A DNA stretch of 64,000 nucleotides from the NCBI RefSeq assembly GCF_000350225.1, contig NW_005179157.1, positions 1-64,000 of the forward strand, read 5' to 3'. The notes under the pieces are model-generated. The model worked only from the letters and a program-made list of their open reading frames with translations. It did no database searches and had not been told where the DNA came from. The DNA is from Chondrus crispus (taxonomy: Eukaryota > Rhodophyta > Florideophyceae > Gigartinales > Gigartinaceae). Within the stretch, counting starts at the first letter, position 1. Each line of letters opens with the position of its first letter. Below, piece after piece: positions 47,563-57,158 of the stretch. The translations under genes and the position numbers were made by a program.

Positions 47563-47922
47563 ATGCAGCGCAAACGTCATTGGGAGACGATTTTGGACTC
47601 CGGCGCGTCACATGATGGTCAGTCATTATCGAACTCAAGTGGACAACACCGAAGCAGTTCTTCTTCGCGCAACCACGACTCGTCAAGCAGCACGAGAAAC
47701 TCATCTAGCCGCTCATCGCAACCGTCATCCACCAGCCGGCCAGTGCCAATCGCTCCCAACGGCCCCGTGTTAGAGGTGCTTGATAAAGAGGACGATTGTC
47801 GCTTCACATGCCAAGTAGAAGGCTGCAACCAACGTTTCAAGCACCGGAGCTCAAGAAGTAGACACAAAAAGAATAGCCACCCTTCACATGCTGGGAGCCG
47901 CTCCAAATCGAGTCATCACTAG
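47563..47922 (+). CDS. Small single C2H2 zinc-finger protein
   Basis: 119 residues from the first ATG of the open frame; the frame is open further upstream to 47479 without another ATG. Residues 15-60 are Ser/Arg/Asn/His-rich and likely disordered. One classical C2H2 finger follows, C83-x4-C88-x12-H101-x4-H106, preceded by an acidic DKEDD and followed by a basic Ser/His tail. Single-finger proteins of this kind may bind nucleic acid or protein; no target is evident. Its stop is about 130 bp from the 3' end of the convergent kinase gene, leaving little room for two 3' UTRs. An upstream exon is possible. Confidence 0.65.
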   Translation: MQRKRHWETILDSGASHDGQSLSNSSGQHRSSSSSRNHDSSSSTRNSSSRSSQPSSTSRPVPIAPNGPVLEVLDKEDDCRFTCQVEGCNQRFKHRSSRSRHKKNSHPSHAGSRSKSSHH

Positions 47923-48051
47923 AATTTTGGTTGCAGGGCAGATCTATAGGCTTGGTTGCTGTTGCTACCCCGCATGTTCTAGTTGTATAGGTAGTGTTGG
48001 TAAACCCGCGTCATGTTTGTGATGTTAGCGAAATGCTTTAACTAATTCTCA

Positions 48052-50511
48052 TTATTCCGAACCTGACGTTTCTTTCATTTGCCCATCAATAAAGAGAACA
48101 AGCCGCCAAACAATTTGACTAGCACTGGGTCGTTGATTTGGGTTCTGGGCCCAACACAATTGCATAAGTTCTACGTACTCTGGCGGCACATAGACTGGAG
48201 GATGCCTTGACCTCGAAGGTATGTTTTCAGAAGGGTCAGAAAGACCAGTTGCCGCATGGTCGGATAAATTTTGCGTTCGTGCTGAAATTGTGGAACGGTT
48301 GTTCATATGGACTGAGAAATTGGCCATACGACGAGCAAAAGCATCGCTTCCCTCAGCACCAGACTGAGCACGTGAAAAATCACAAGCACGAGATTTTCGC
48401 GGCGGAGAATTTCTGTTGGAGAAAGGACTTCTGGTCTTAGAGGAGAGCCTGGGTTGTGCATCTGAGGCAAGAGCGTCGCTCCCACGGGAAATTACTTCTC
48501 GCGGAGAGCGGCCGGAATCTTCACCTTCCTTTCGTCGTACAATTGGAGGCCTATCATCAAACTTGTGAATCGTAGCCGTCACCCGCCTAGATAAATTGTC
48601 TAATTGCCCCCCTGGCGTCCTTCGATCATTCCCCTGCCCAGCTCTTGGAGCCAACGTATCTGTTTTCGGAAAGACAGATCTCCCGCCACACCTGCTTTGA
48701 CTTAAAGCAGTAGTTTTCTTCTTTGAGGTCTCGATTGGGTCGAATTCCTGAGTGCGCAGATTTGTACGCGTCACTGGACGTATCGTTTCGCTCATTGCTG
48801 TGTAATCGCCACGACTGAAAGTTGCAGTCTTCCTGCGACCATCTTGAAGTGATTTCGATCGTTTTTTGTCCATTCTGGGTAGTTCTTCGCATCGCTGTAC
48901 TTGTCCAAACATTGCGTTATTTCTGAAGCATTGATTCTTAGGGAATGGGACTGAGTTTCGTTGGCTATGATGCTGTCTACTCTCTGTTCTGTGAAAGTCA
49001 TCAACCTGCCCGTTCCGATTTTCATTGTCACGGTGAGTCTGGTTTATATCCACTGCCGCTGTCGCCGCTGCCTCAGTTCTCGCATCAGTTTCGTTTCCGC
49101 CAAGTTCTGAGTCATGGTCGAAATCCCTAATGAACAACTGACCCATAGAAGGCCGCAAGTTTGACTTCACTACACCCCATAGCACTGACATTGGTGACTC
49201 TTCTTTGAATGGGACCTCTCGCGCAGCAATCTCCCATAGGCATACACCAAACGAATAGATATCCGCGGCGGTGGAGAACGAGTTTGATTCAAGCACTTCT
49301 GGAGCAGCATATTGAACCGTTCCGGAGAAGCAGTTTTCTGTATTTTCGATGTTGCGACTGAGACCGAAGTCTCCCAATTTGGCGTCCCATCCCGAGGATA
49401 TGAGAATGTTCGAGGTTTTCAGGTCTAGATGAAGCACAGGGGGATCTTGGCCATGTAGGTAAGCCAATCCACGGGCAGCACCTAGAGCCAGCTTCAGAGC
49501 TCTTCCTTGCGTGAGCGGAAACCTGTCATCGTCAAGAAGATCACGGAGAGATCCCCTTGAGCAGTATTCTGTAACAATCCAAAGTTTTGAAGGTTCATGT
49601 ACGAAGCCCATAAACAGAACGACGTTTGGGTGTCGCAGATTTACGAGAGTGATAGCCTCGTCTTCGATGGAAATAGAACTCTGATCTCTTTCAAACGAAG
49701 AAAGTTGCTTGACTGCAACGAGAGTGCCACGAAAAAGCCCTGAAAATACCGTTCCAAAGCCGCCATGCCCAGCTTTTTCGCCAATTGCAATATCGTCAGA
49801 CTGTATTCGCCACTTTGTCAGGCGGGTCCGTTCACTCTTTTCCTTTTCAAGAAGTTTAGCAAGTGCCTCAAGCTCCTGGCGTGTTCTCCATTTGAGCTTT
49901 CTCTCTCTCCATGTGACAATGATGGTTATAATACGCATGAGTCTGATGAATCGTGTAATTTGAAGCCAGGGCAGAGAGGAAATGTGCCACATCACTACAA
50001 AGACGGCATTGGTTGCGCTGACTAAATATTCACAAGATCGCAGAGCGCTGTTAAAGTAAAAGAAGGCACCATAGCAGAAAAGTCTTGCGTTTGTTTCAGT
50101 TAGAAATACGAAAGCTGTTATCCAATCCAACGCTTTGTACAGACTGTCAAGAGCGTCCATTGCAGGGCCCTCTTGGCCAAGAAGCAGAAGGATTTGGAGC
50201 AGCAGCAAAAGATAATCGATGAGGAGGATGACAGCTAGAATAGCGGTGAAAGTGGAGCCGTCGATGACGGAATATATTCGCTCCCTAAAGCCGAGTTCTT
50301 CATCGCTTATAGTTATAGAGGAGGCATCTCCAGATGAATTGGGGCGCGGGGTAATGATATCTGGGAAATCTGGGTCTAGGTCATCGAACTCCGAATCATT
50401 AAACCCGCCCCTCGAAGGACGGATACCTGCTTTTATGTCTGTGATTTGAACGCCGGAGCTTAATGAGTTTGTTCGAGGGTTTGCTTCACCCACGTCGACG
50501 TGGGGCGGCAT
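48052..50511 (-). CDS. Voltage-sensor-like membrane domain fused to TKL-type protein kinase
   Basis: 819 residues from the ATG at 50509-50511; an upstream in-frame GTG at 50553 is not a plausible start. Numbering below counts from that GTG (subtract 14 for the ATG). After an acidic, disordered N-terminus come four hydrophobic helices (about 99-126, 138-160, 172-192, 196-215). The fourth is S4-like, with R201, R204 and R207 at every third position; the second has E153 and the first D113. A charged helix (218-248) leads to the kinase: glycine loop GHGGFG (262-267), K282, E299, catalytic loop HLDLKTSN (375-382, Leu replacing the usual HRD Arg), DFG (395-397), APE (417-419), D431. A Ser/Arg/Asn-rich insert of ~315 residues (about 471-786) separates this from the last kinase helices (ELMQLCWAQNPNQRPS). 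Serine/threonine activity at a membrane is likely. Confidence 0.9.
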   Translation of the reverse strand: MPPHVDVGEANPRTNSLSSGVQITDIKAGIRPSRGGFNDSEFDDLDPDFPDIITPRPNSSGDASSITISDEELGFRERIYSVIDGSTFTAILAVILLIDYLLLLLQILLLLGQEGPAMDALDSLYKALDWITAFVFLTETNARLFCYGAFFYFNSALRSCEYLVSATNAVFVVMWHISSLPWLQITRFIRLMRIITIIVTWRERKLKWRTRQELEALAKLLEKEKSERTRLTKWRIQSDDIAIGEKAGHGGFGTVFSGLFRGTLVAVKQLSSFERDQSSISIEDEAITLVNLRHPNVVLFMGFVHEPSKLWIVTEYCSRGSLRDLLDDDRFPLTQGRALKLALGAARGLAYLHGQDPPVLHLDLKTSNILISSGWDAKLGDFGLSRNIENTENCFSGTVQYAAPEVLESNSFSTAADIYSFGVCLWEIAAREVPFKEESPMSVLWGVVKSNLRPSMGQLFIRDFDHDSELGGNETDARTEAAATAAVDINQTHRDNENRNGQVDDFHRTESRQHHSQRNSVPFPKNQCFRNNAMFGQVQRCEELPRMDKKRSKSLQDGRRKTATFSRGDYTAMSETIRPVTRTNLRTQEFDPIETSKKKTTALSQSRCGGRSVFPKTDTLAPRAGQGNDRRTPGGQLDNLSRRVTATIHKFDDRPPIVRRKEGEDSGRSPREVISRGSDALASDAQPRLSSKTRSPFSNRNSPPRKSRACDFSRAQSGAEGSDAFARRMANFSVHMNNRSTISARTQNLSDHAATGLSDPSENIPSRSRHPPVYVPPEYVELMQLCWAQNPNQRPSASQIVWRLVLFIDGQMKETSGSE

Positions 50512-50601
50512 GGCGTTTGTCTGAGGAGTTAGGTAGTTAGGTAGTATATGCACAGAGTTGAAGGGGTTGCCAGAATGGGTAGAATCACGATTTAGATCTG
50601 A

Positions 50602-50936
50602 GGGGGGGGGGGGGGGGGGGGGGGGGGNNNNNNNNNNNNNNNNNNNNNNNNNNNNNNNNNNNNNNNNNNNNNNNNNNNNNNNNNNNNNNNNNNNNNNNNN
50701 NNNNNNNNNNNNNNNNNNNNNNNNNNNNNNNNNNNNNNNNNNNNNNNNNNNNNNNNNNNNNNNNNNNNNNNNNNNNNNNNNNNNNNNNNNNNNNNNNNNN
50801 NNNNNNNNNNNNNNNNNNNNNNNNNNNNNNNNNNNNNNNNNNNNNNNNNNNNNNNNNNNNNNNNNNNNNNNNNNNNNNNNNNNNNNNNNNNNNNNNNNNN
50901 NNNNNNNNNNNNNNNNNNNNNNNNNNNNNNNNNNNN
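50602..50936. other. Run of 26 G followed by a 309-base assembly gap
   Basis: Positions 50602-50627 are all G and 50628-50936 are N. The gap lies upstream of the kinase gene, so its promoter or 5' leader may be incomplete. The G run may be real and the cause of the assembly break, or partly an artefact. Confidence 0.95.
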
Positions 50937-53900
50937 CAGGATGGTAATACAGGGAGAAGTATGAGAGGGAGAAACTTCTGCAAAGCCTGGAAGAGGGCCA
51001 GTCATGGATGAACCTACAGATAGTTTGAGATGAATTGGCTCCCAGTCGGCGGATATAGGGTTAAAGAGGTGTTCCAGTACAGTAGTTTCAACTCTGATGA
51101 CCTTCGTGCGGTGACTTACCGGGCAACAGAGAGGGGAGGATCATAAACGACAAAGTGGTGGAGAGGAAATAACATGCACACGCAAATTATCGGCAAGGGT
51201 TTAACGAATTGAGAGCGGTGTTGTTCATGTCTTCCCTTTTCTCCGGCGACATAGAAGGCCATGAGAATGCGTGCCAGCGGCGATAATTGTAAAAAATTCT
51301 CGTTTTCTGCTTTGTGTCTCGTCGCGAGGCACAGACAAATGAGCAAATGGGCTTCTAAACAAGCGTGTGCTGTAGGCGAAAAACAAAAGCAAATCGTTGT
51401 TTGCTATTTTGCCACAAGTCAAATCGTTCTAGAAAACGGACAGCGAGCAACGTTGTGTCAGCAAGGCGAAAATAATCACTTCGTCGACAGCCCTTCGTGA
51501 AATGAAAGAAAGGTGTCTGCAGGCTGCCTGCTCTCTTAGCACTTCTTTATTTGTTTTCAGCTTTTCTCTGCTGAAATCAATGATTACCTTAAAAGAAACA
51601 GCACACGCAGTCGTGGGACGTGGATTATATGTATTTATGGCCAGTGCTGATATTGTACAGTTCGGACTTTGCTAGAAGAATATTCTTCCTTGGGACGGGC
51701 ATTATTATTTATTATATTAATATATCGCAATATAGAAATGTTCATATTTGAACACGTGTATGGTTTTACTAGTTATTATATTAATATATCACAATTATAG
51801 AAATGTTCATATTTGAACACGTGTATGGTAGTAGGTCATCTTGACCCAATCCTTTTACATCACCGACATGACACACTGGCCAGAGGTCTACTGGGTCTGT
51901 GACCATCATACGTATTCATCGAAATGTTGATCTTCACCCGGATGCACAGGCATAACTTTACTGTATTCTCAATATTTTCGGAGATGGAATTGTCTCATCT
52001 CGCAGTGCGCGCCAGTAACCACATTTTTTCTGACTGACTGACTGGGTGACTCATCTATCCTTGAACTATCAGGTAATTCAACTTCCGAGAGCGAGTTGCC
52101 CTGTACTGGATCACGATGACCTGCTCTTCATTTCAGTCACTCGGAGACTTCGTCATTCCGTATAAACCGGAGTACCAATGTGCCCGTAACCAAAAATACT
52201 CTACCTTCACTCTTGTGTGCTTTCACTTGTTTGTTCAGTCTGTCTCCTGATTTCTCACGCTCCATCTGAAAAGGCCAGGAAGGAAAGAAAGAGAGACTAG
52301 CAGCATAGCAGTCTGCACTGCACTGAAATATTCACAGGCAAACATGACCGACTAATACACTGACTGTGGCTCTGATCGCGATTATAATCCGCCATAAACA
52401 TGTTATCCTTGCCTAATGCTTGATCGTGCTGGATTGCAAAATCCATATGGCCGGATCTGTCAAAACCTGTGAGAAACGACAAGACATAATAACTTGAATA
52501 AACGTAAATGTAATATCAAAAGCCCGCTTCTCGGGATTCTGTCCAATTATGTTTTCGGGGACACATAAAGGGCGATTGAGAATTCAGCGCTCTCGAGAGA
52601 GATCCTAGACGACGGCGCTGTCATAGCCGAGAAGAGAGAACGCTTCACTACTTCAACAATGATATGATATGATGATAACGTTGCACAAATGAGAAGGAAT
52701 TACCGTAGCCATTTCCGCACCTGCCTCGTTGGAGCGACGAAAGTCGGAAACAACAGCGAGTGCAGTCATCGCGGTCATGCGTGTCTGCCTAGTTGGAGCC
52801 GGGTCTACTGTAGTCTCACTTTCCTTTTAAACAGAATCTCGTTCTCGTAGCTTTAGCTGTTGTATTGCCGTTACTGCTCGGAAACACTACAACAGGATAT
52901 CATCCTTCTACGTATCTACGAGACAGGGTTCATTTCACAGTCACCCGTTCTTGTTAAGATTATGATGGGACATGGTACGTAGGGATTCGCGATACAGTAT
53001 GTGAAGGCGGATTTTCAGAGTTTGCGAGAGGAAGTTGGTGGATAATAAACCCAAGCAAAGAGGTTTTGCATCAGTTCCCTACAAGGATGGAAATCAGAAA
53101 TTGGTAGAAACTGGATACAGTACAGTATCCTACCGTTGGTACCGTTGGTACTGTACAGCACAACGAGCTTAAGGAAGTGATTGCAAGCAGTTGCATTGAC
53201 AGTCGAAACGTTTGTCCACGACTGGGGTTATGAACACCTTGTCGTCGGTGGGCGTTGGCAGCCATTCGATGGAGGGTGGCACCATCCACTGTGAAGGAAC
53301 TACAGAGCTATCCCTCAGGAGGGCATATCGTTGGATGACTGATACCCATCTGTCGTTTGTAATCACGCGACCTCGACAGGTTTCCGTGGAGTGGGCGGCT
53401 TATTGAAGGACTGGGTGAAGGGATAGGTTACCTTTGATCGTGCCGTATTTCCAGTATATCTCCAAATGACTCAGCTCTCTGCTGTGATTGCACACACAGT
53501 ATGTACACGATGTTTGATTTGGAAGCAAGTTACAGTGGGAGGCAGTCTCTGCTGTCTGTTTGGCATGTAACACACACAGCTTTGCGACACGTGCCACGCA
53601 ACCTCGTCTGGACACCCATAGCCGGAGTCCTCTTTCTCTCTCTGGAAGACGTGGACACCGTGGCCTTCCCCAAGTCCCTGATGAGCACTGTACCTGCAAC
53701 CTGGCATTCGTCCACAATCATTTCTCGCTCATGTTTGGCAGGCAAGGCTTGCTTTTTCTGCTGCGCTCCATGTCATATTATACAAGTCCAACTTCAGTCC
53801 TGATGAGCAAACCCCTTCGAAAGACCCAGAAAAACACAAGAAAAAATGAGCAATCAGTGGCACAACGTGACAACGAGCAACTTTTATGATTTACGTGAGT

Positions 53901-54296
53901 CAGCCAACAACTCGGATCAACGGATCGGCCCAACTGATGGATATCAAACACTTTCCTTTCCTCAAATACCCCTTCTATAAATAATCGGTCGATAGGCGGG
54001 CGTGCAGTGTGCTCATGCACATGACTATCAATAGCACGTTGCACTCTGACTCTTTGAAGTCTCGAGCTCCGTCGTGGGCTGCTCAAAGGGAGGCAGCCAA
54101 ACCATAGTTCCGTGCCTCTACACCAGACGCTCAGGTCGGGTGACATAGAAAGAGCGGAGGTGCGTCCAGCGAGTCCACACGTATTGCACATACATCTCGA
54201 CATATATTACTACGCGGAGGGGCTGCTCGAGCGCTCACCTGGGAAGGTAAATTTGGCTCCACGAATCTTTTTTGTCGAGGAGCGAGGACGAGGCAG
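50937..54296. other. Intergenic region, no supported gene
   Basis: No recognisable coding region. Short overlapping frames at 53400-53890 have several cysteines on the minus strand but match no family I know. A two-unit tandem repeat lies at 51709-51829, short TGAC repeats near 52028-52042, and GTAC-rich palindromic text at about 53110-53160. Confidence 0.5.
51709..51829. repeat. Two-copy direct repeat, unit 56-57 bp, AT-rich
   Basis: Units at 51709-51764 and 51773-51829 both begin TTATTATATTAATATATC and end AACACGTGTATGGT. They differ at a few positions and are separated by 8 bp. Each contains the palindromes TATTAATATA and CACGTG. Confidence 0.9.
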
Positions 54297-55271
54297 ATGG
54301 TCGTTCACTCAGTGCGTGTTGGAAAGTACTGCTGCGGGAGACGCCATGAGCAAAGTCATGGGAATGTAATTCATCGAGTTGCTGCCGCATATGAAAAGGG
54401 GCCGACGAGGGAGAGCTCATTGATTCGAACGGCGCGTGCTTTGCAACGAAGGCGAGAGAGTGAGATGCGATGGGAAACAGCTCTGTATGCGAGCACGAAA
54501 TTCTCGGCGTGGAAGAGCTTTGATGCGGTGGTGGAATGGACGACGAGAAAGGCATCATCGCGATGTCCCCTGCTGCTGGATTTTTTGGAGGTGACGCTGT
54601 CGGGTGGCGGGTCGGATGTTTCGATGCTGTCAGCCGGAGAGGCGATCTTTCTAGCTTTGTGTCGGTCTCCGGGATGCATGAGGCTGAGGCATGGGACCAA
54701 GGTATGCTGTGAGGAGGGGAACGTTGCACCGATGGGGGTAGCGGTAGAAGAGTTGAGGATCCCGGCGCTAAAAGTACGGGCGTCTATGGCGGTGTGGAAG
54801 AGGGAAACGTCGGAGGGACTGCCGATTTGCGGAGCATTTTCCGTGGGCAAATTGGATCGATGGGACGAGGGATTTTGGTCGGGGCACGGCGGCGAGAAGG
54901 CGATTGCTGTGGCGAGTGAGTTGCGAAGGCTATTCGCGGAAGGCGCGAGTCGAACGGGGAGAGGGTTTGCAGGTGTGATTGCTGGGGCGATGGTGACGCG
55001 CGGAGGGGTGGGAGTGGGGTTGGTGGGGGATGGTGTGGTGTGTGTGGCGGTGTGCGAAGAAAGAGGGATGGTACGCGTGTCTAGGGTGTATAGGGGATTG
55101 GAGGCAGCCTTGGCGGTGGCGGCGGGGTTCGGGGAAGGGGTGCGACGGGAGGAACAGGGTTTGGCGGAGATGGTGCGGAGCCGTGTGTTTCAGGTGGGTA
55201 AGTCGGTGGAACGGAAAGTGCGGAGCCGACGCCACAACAGTGCCGTCACGTTTGCTGAGACAAACTTGTGA
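54297..55271 (+). CDS. Hypothetical protein, 324 residues
   Basis: An uninterrupted ATG-to-TGA frame. I do not recognise a family. The first ~60 residues are basic (CCGRRHEQ, RRRESEMRWE). The middle (about 85-200) is mixed and globular-looking, with several Cys and Trp. Residues 205-290 are Gly/Val/Ala-rich with a hydrophobic stretch GFAGVIAGAMVTRGGVGVGLVGDGVVCVA that could be buried beta strands or a membrane segment. The C-terminus is basic (VERKVRSRRH). G-rich codons on the coding strand and no stops over 325 codons favour a real gene, but a long chance frame in GC-biased DNA cannot be excluded. Confidence 0.5.
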   Translation: MVVHSVRVGKYCCGRRHEQSHGNVIHRVAAAYEKGPTRESSLIRTARALQRRRESEMRWETALYASTKFSAWKSFDAVVEWTTRKASSRCPLLLDFLEVTLSGGGSDVSMLSAGEAIFLALCRSPGCMRLRHGTKVCCEEGNVAPMGVAVEELRIPALKVRASMAVWKRETSEGLPICGAFSVGKLDRWDEGFWSGHGGEKAIAVASELRRLFAEGASRTGRGFAGVIAGAMVTRGGVGVGLVGDGVVCVAVCEERGMVRVSRVYRGLEAALAVAAGFGEGVRREEQGLAEMVRSRVFQVGKSVERKVRSRRHNSAVTFAETNL

Positions 55272-55947
55272 ACGGCGAGTCCTTTTTTAATTGAAATATT
55301 ACACCGTAAGCCCACAGCATTACAGAAAACATCAACGCGACAGTGCGGCATTGGTACAGAAGTACTGTAAGTAGGTAGAACTGCAATTGCATATAGAAAC
55401 TGTTAATAAACTGTAATTTGAATTACTGTGCAGTGAAATTTTGAGTTGGAATTCGGTGTGTTATTATTAGAATGGTAAATAAATAGTAAATACCACGTGG
55501 TATACGTTTTGCAGAATTCCGTCTTCGGGCGTGACGATAATTGCTGAAAAGTGGCTCTGAGAGCCCCAGAGCCTGTCCCAACACAGCCATGTCTCTCTTT
55601 CCCTGAATAAAGCCCCTTGGTACTGTTGTAATAAATTGGCGCCAAACAGTACCATACCTCTCTACCCCCTGACACATAATTTCTTCCTCCTTCCTCTTCG
55701 GCGCATTCAACATCCTGCCTCTCTTCGCAGCTCGCCGAAGAGTGGTCGCGCTGACGTCAAAGGATCATTTTCACAATGCTTATTGAGGTGTGCCCTCTTC
55801 CTCCCAGTACCACCTTACAGCCTATATGAATAATAGTCCTATTTCGTTTGCATGCGCCAGCCGTGAGCTACTTTTCAAAAATGAAATTTTATTAAAAAAA
55901 ATCCGAAATCAAATTTCGTCTGTATTTATCACATCCAATTCCTGAAA

Positions 55948-57158
55948 AGTTCGAAAAGGCCGCAAAAAGAGACTTTACGAAACCAAGAAATCACTAAATT
56001 GTGACTAATCCCGAGGCGAGAAATGTTCGTCACAATTTAGTGATTTTTTGTGCGCGGTTGTGGTTTACGAAATGACAAAAAATGGTGACTTTGCAGCACC
56101 GCTATGCCTCGTACTCAGTACGAGCGTCCGCGTCTCCTACCTTGCCAAGCAAGCGGCATCTTCACCCCCGTCTTCCTAACCGTCATCCCCAGAATGCGCC
56201 AGCAGTCCTACACAAAAAGGGTTATGCAGCGCAAGGTACGTCGCTCCAGTAAACGACTACGCTACTCTCTATGTAGTCGTTCGGCAGGTCTGTTACCTAT
56301 GTACTTTGCACGCCAAAAACGTCGTCTGCGCGTGGACCTTATGAAACTAATGCGCCGAACCGTAGCGATAAGCAGTATGACCTTCAATGTAAACACGTAC
56401 TCCGACCTTCGATGTCTACAGGACTTTCGCTCCGACGCTCCAAGCTTCAAGCAGCCAGGGAGACGTATACGAGTACAACATAATAGGGGGAGGATACGCC
56501 AGCAGATGTGCGCCGCTGGTTGCGCGTAGCTTCGGGGCGTGTAATGGACATAAGCGGCACGAATATTCAGTCACTAAGGGCTTCCAGGCAAGATACCGCT
56601 CCCCATGGCACCCCGCGTCTTCTCCGCCACCGCCGCTTCACGCCAGCCATGTCCCGCGCGCTACAACGCCCACCCCTGCCAGTCACACGCGTGCGGCCTG
56701 CGTCTGCCGTCGCGCTTCCTGCGCTTCGCGCGGCGCGCCGCGCTCTTGCACGCCCCCGCCGCTCCGCACCCCGCACGATCCGCGACCTCGACGGCGCGTG
56801 CCTTCTCGTCCCCGTGCGCGCGTACGACGTGTCGCGCGGCCTCCGCGTCGTGCGCAGGCGCACCGCCCGCAGCGACGACTGCATCGGCTTCCGCGCAAGC
56901 CTGCCCGACATCGTCGTCGATTTTGGCGCGCACTCTTGAGACGCAGCGGGAGGATTTTCGGTACCCCTCCAAATCGTCTCCTTTTTATAATCGCTATTCT
57001 AATTGCAATAGCGATTCGTGAGAACGGGACCAAACGCAAAAGTCACTATTCGGTACAGCTGTCCTGCGACGTGTACAATATAGTGATTTTTGAGTCACCA
57101 CTTTTGTTTCGTAAAGTCTCTAAAGTCCTTTTAAGGACTTTTGCGGCCTTTTCGAACT
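55948..57158. mobile_element. Inverted-repeat element with CpG-rich interior, about 1.2 kb
   Basis: The left end (55948-55983) and the right end (57106-57158) are inverted copies: AGTTCGAAAAGGCCGCAAAA and GAGACTTTACGAAAC are shared. The right copy has an extra 18-bp palindrome AAGTCCTTTTAAGGACTT. Just inside the left end is a perfect 18-bp-stem hairpin (55988-56005 with 56029-56046), and a weaker version of the same motif sits inside the right end (about 57035-57090). AT-rich similarity may extend 40 bp further out on both sides. The structure suggests a non-autonomous DNA transposon or foldback element. The interior at 56590-56940 is strikingly CpG- and GC-rich compared with its ends. Confidence 0.6.
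56544..56939 (+). CDS. Possible small ORF inside the inverted-repeat element
   Basis: An ATG frame of about 131 codons within the CpG-rich interior. The N-terminal 80 residues are Arg/Ala/Pro-rich, typical of chance GC-rich frames. The last 50 are more protein-like (TIRDLDGACLLVPVRAYDVS, then DCIGFRASLPDIVVDFG). Overlapping frames on both strands are also open, so coding is doubtful. It could be a captured exon. Confidence 0.2.
   Translation: MDISGTNIQSLRASRQDTAPHGTPRLLRHRRFTPAMSRALQRPPLPVTRVRPASAVALPALRAARRALARPRRSAPRTIRDLDGACLLVPVRAYDVSRGLRVVRRRTARSDDCIGFRASLPDIVVDFGAHS

Noticed and set aside
53400-53890. Cysteine-containing overlapping frames that might be a transposase end
   Set aside because: No recognisable motif, and open frames occur on both strands.
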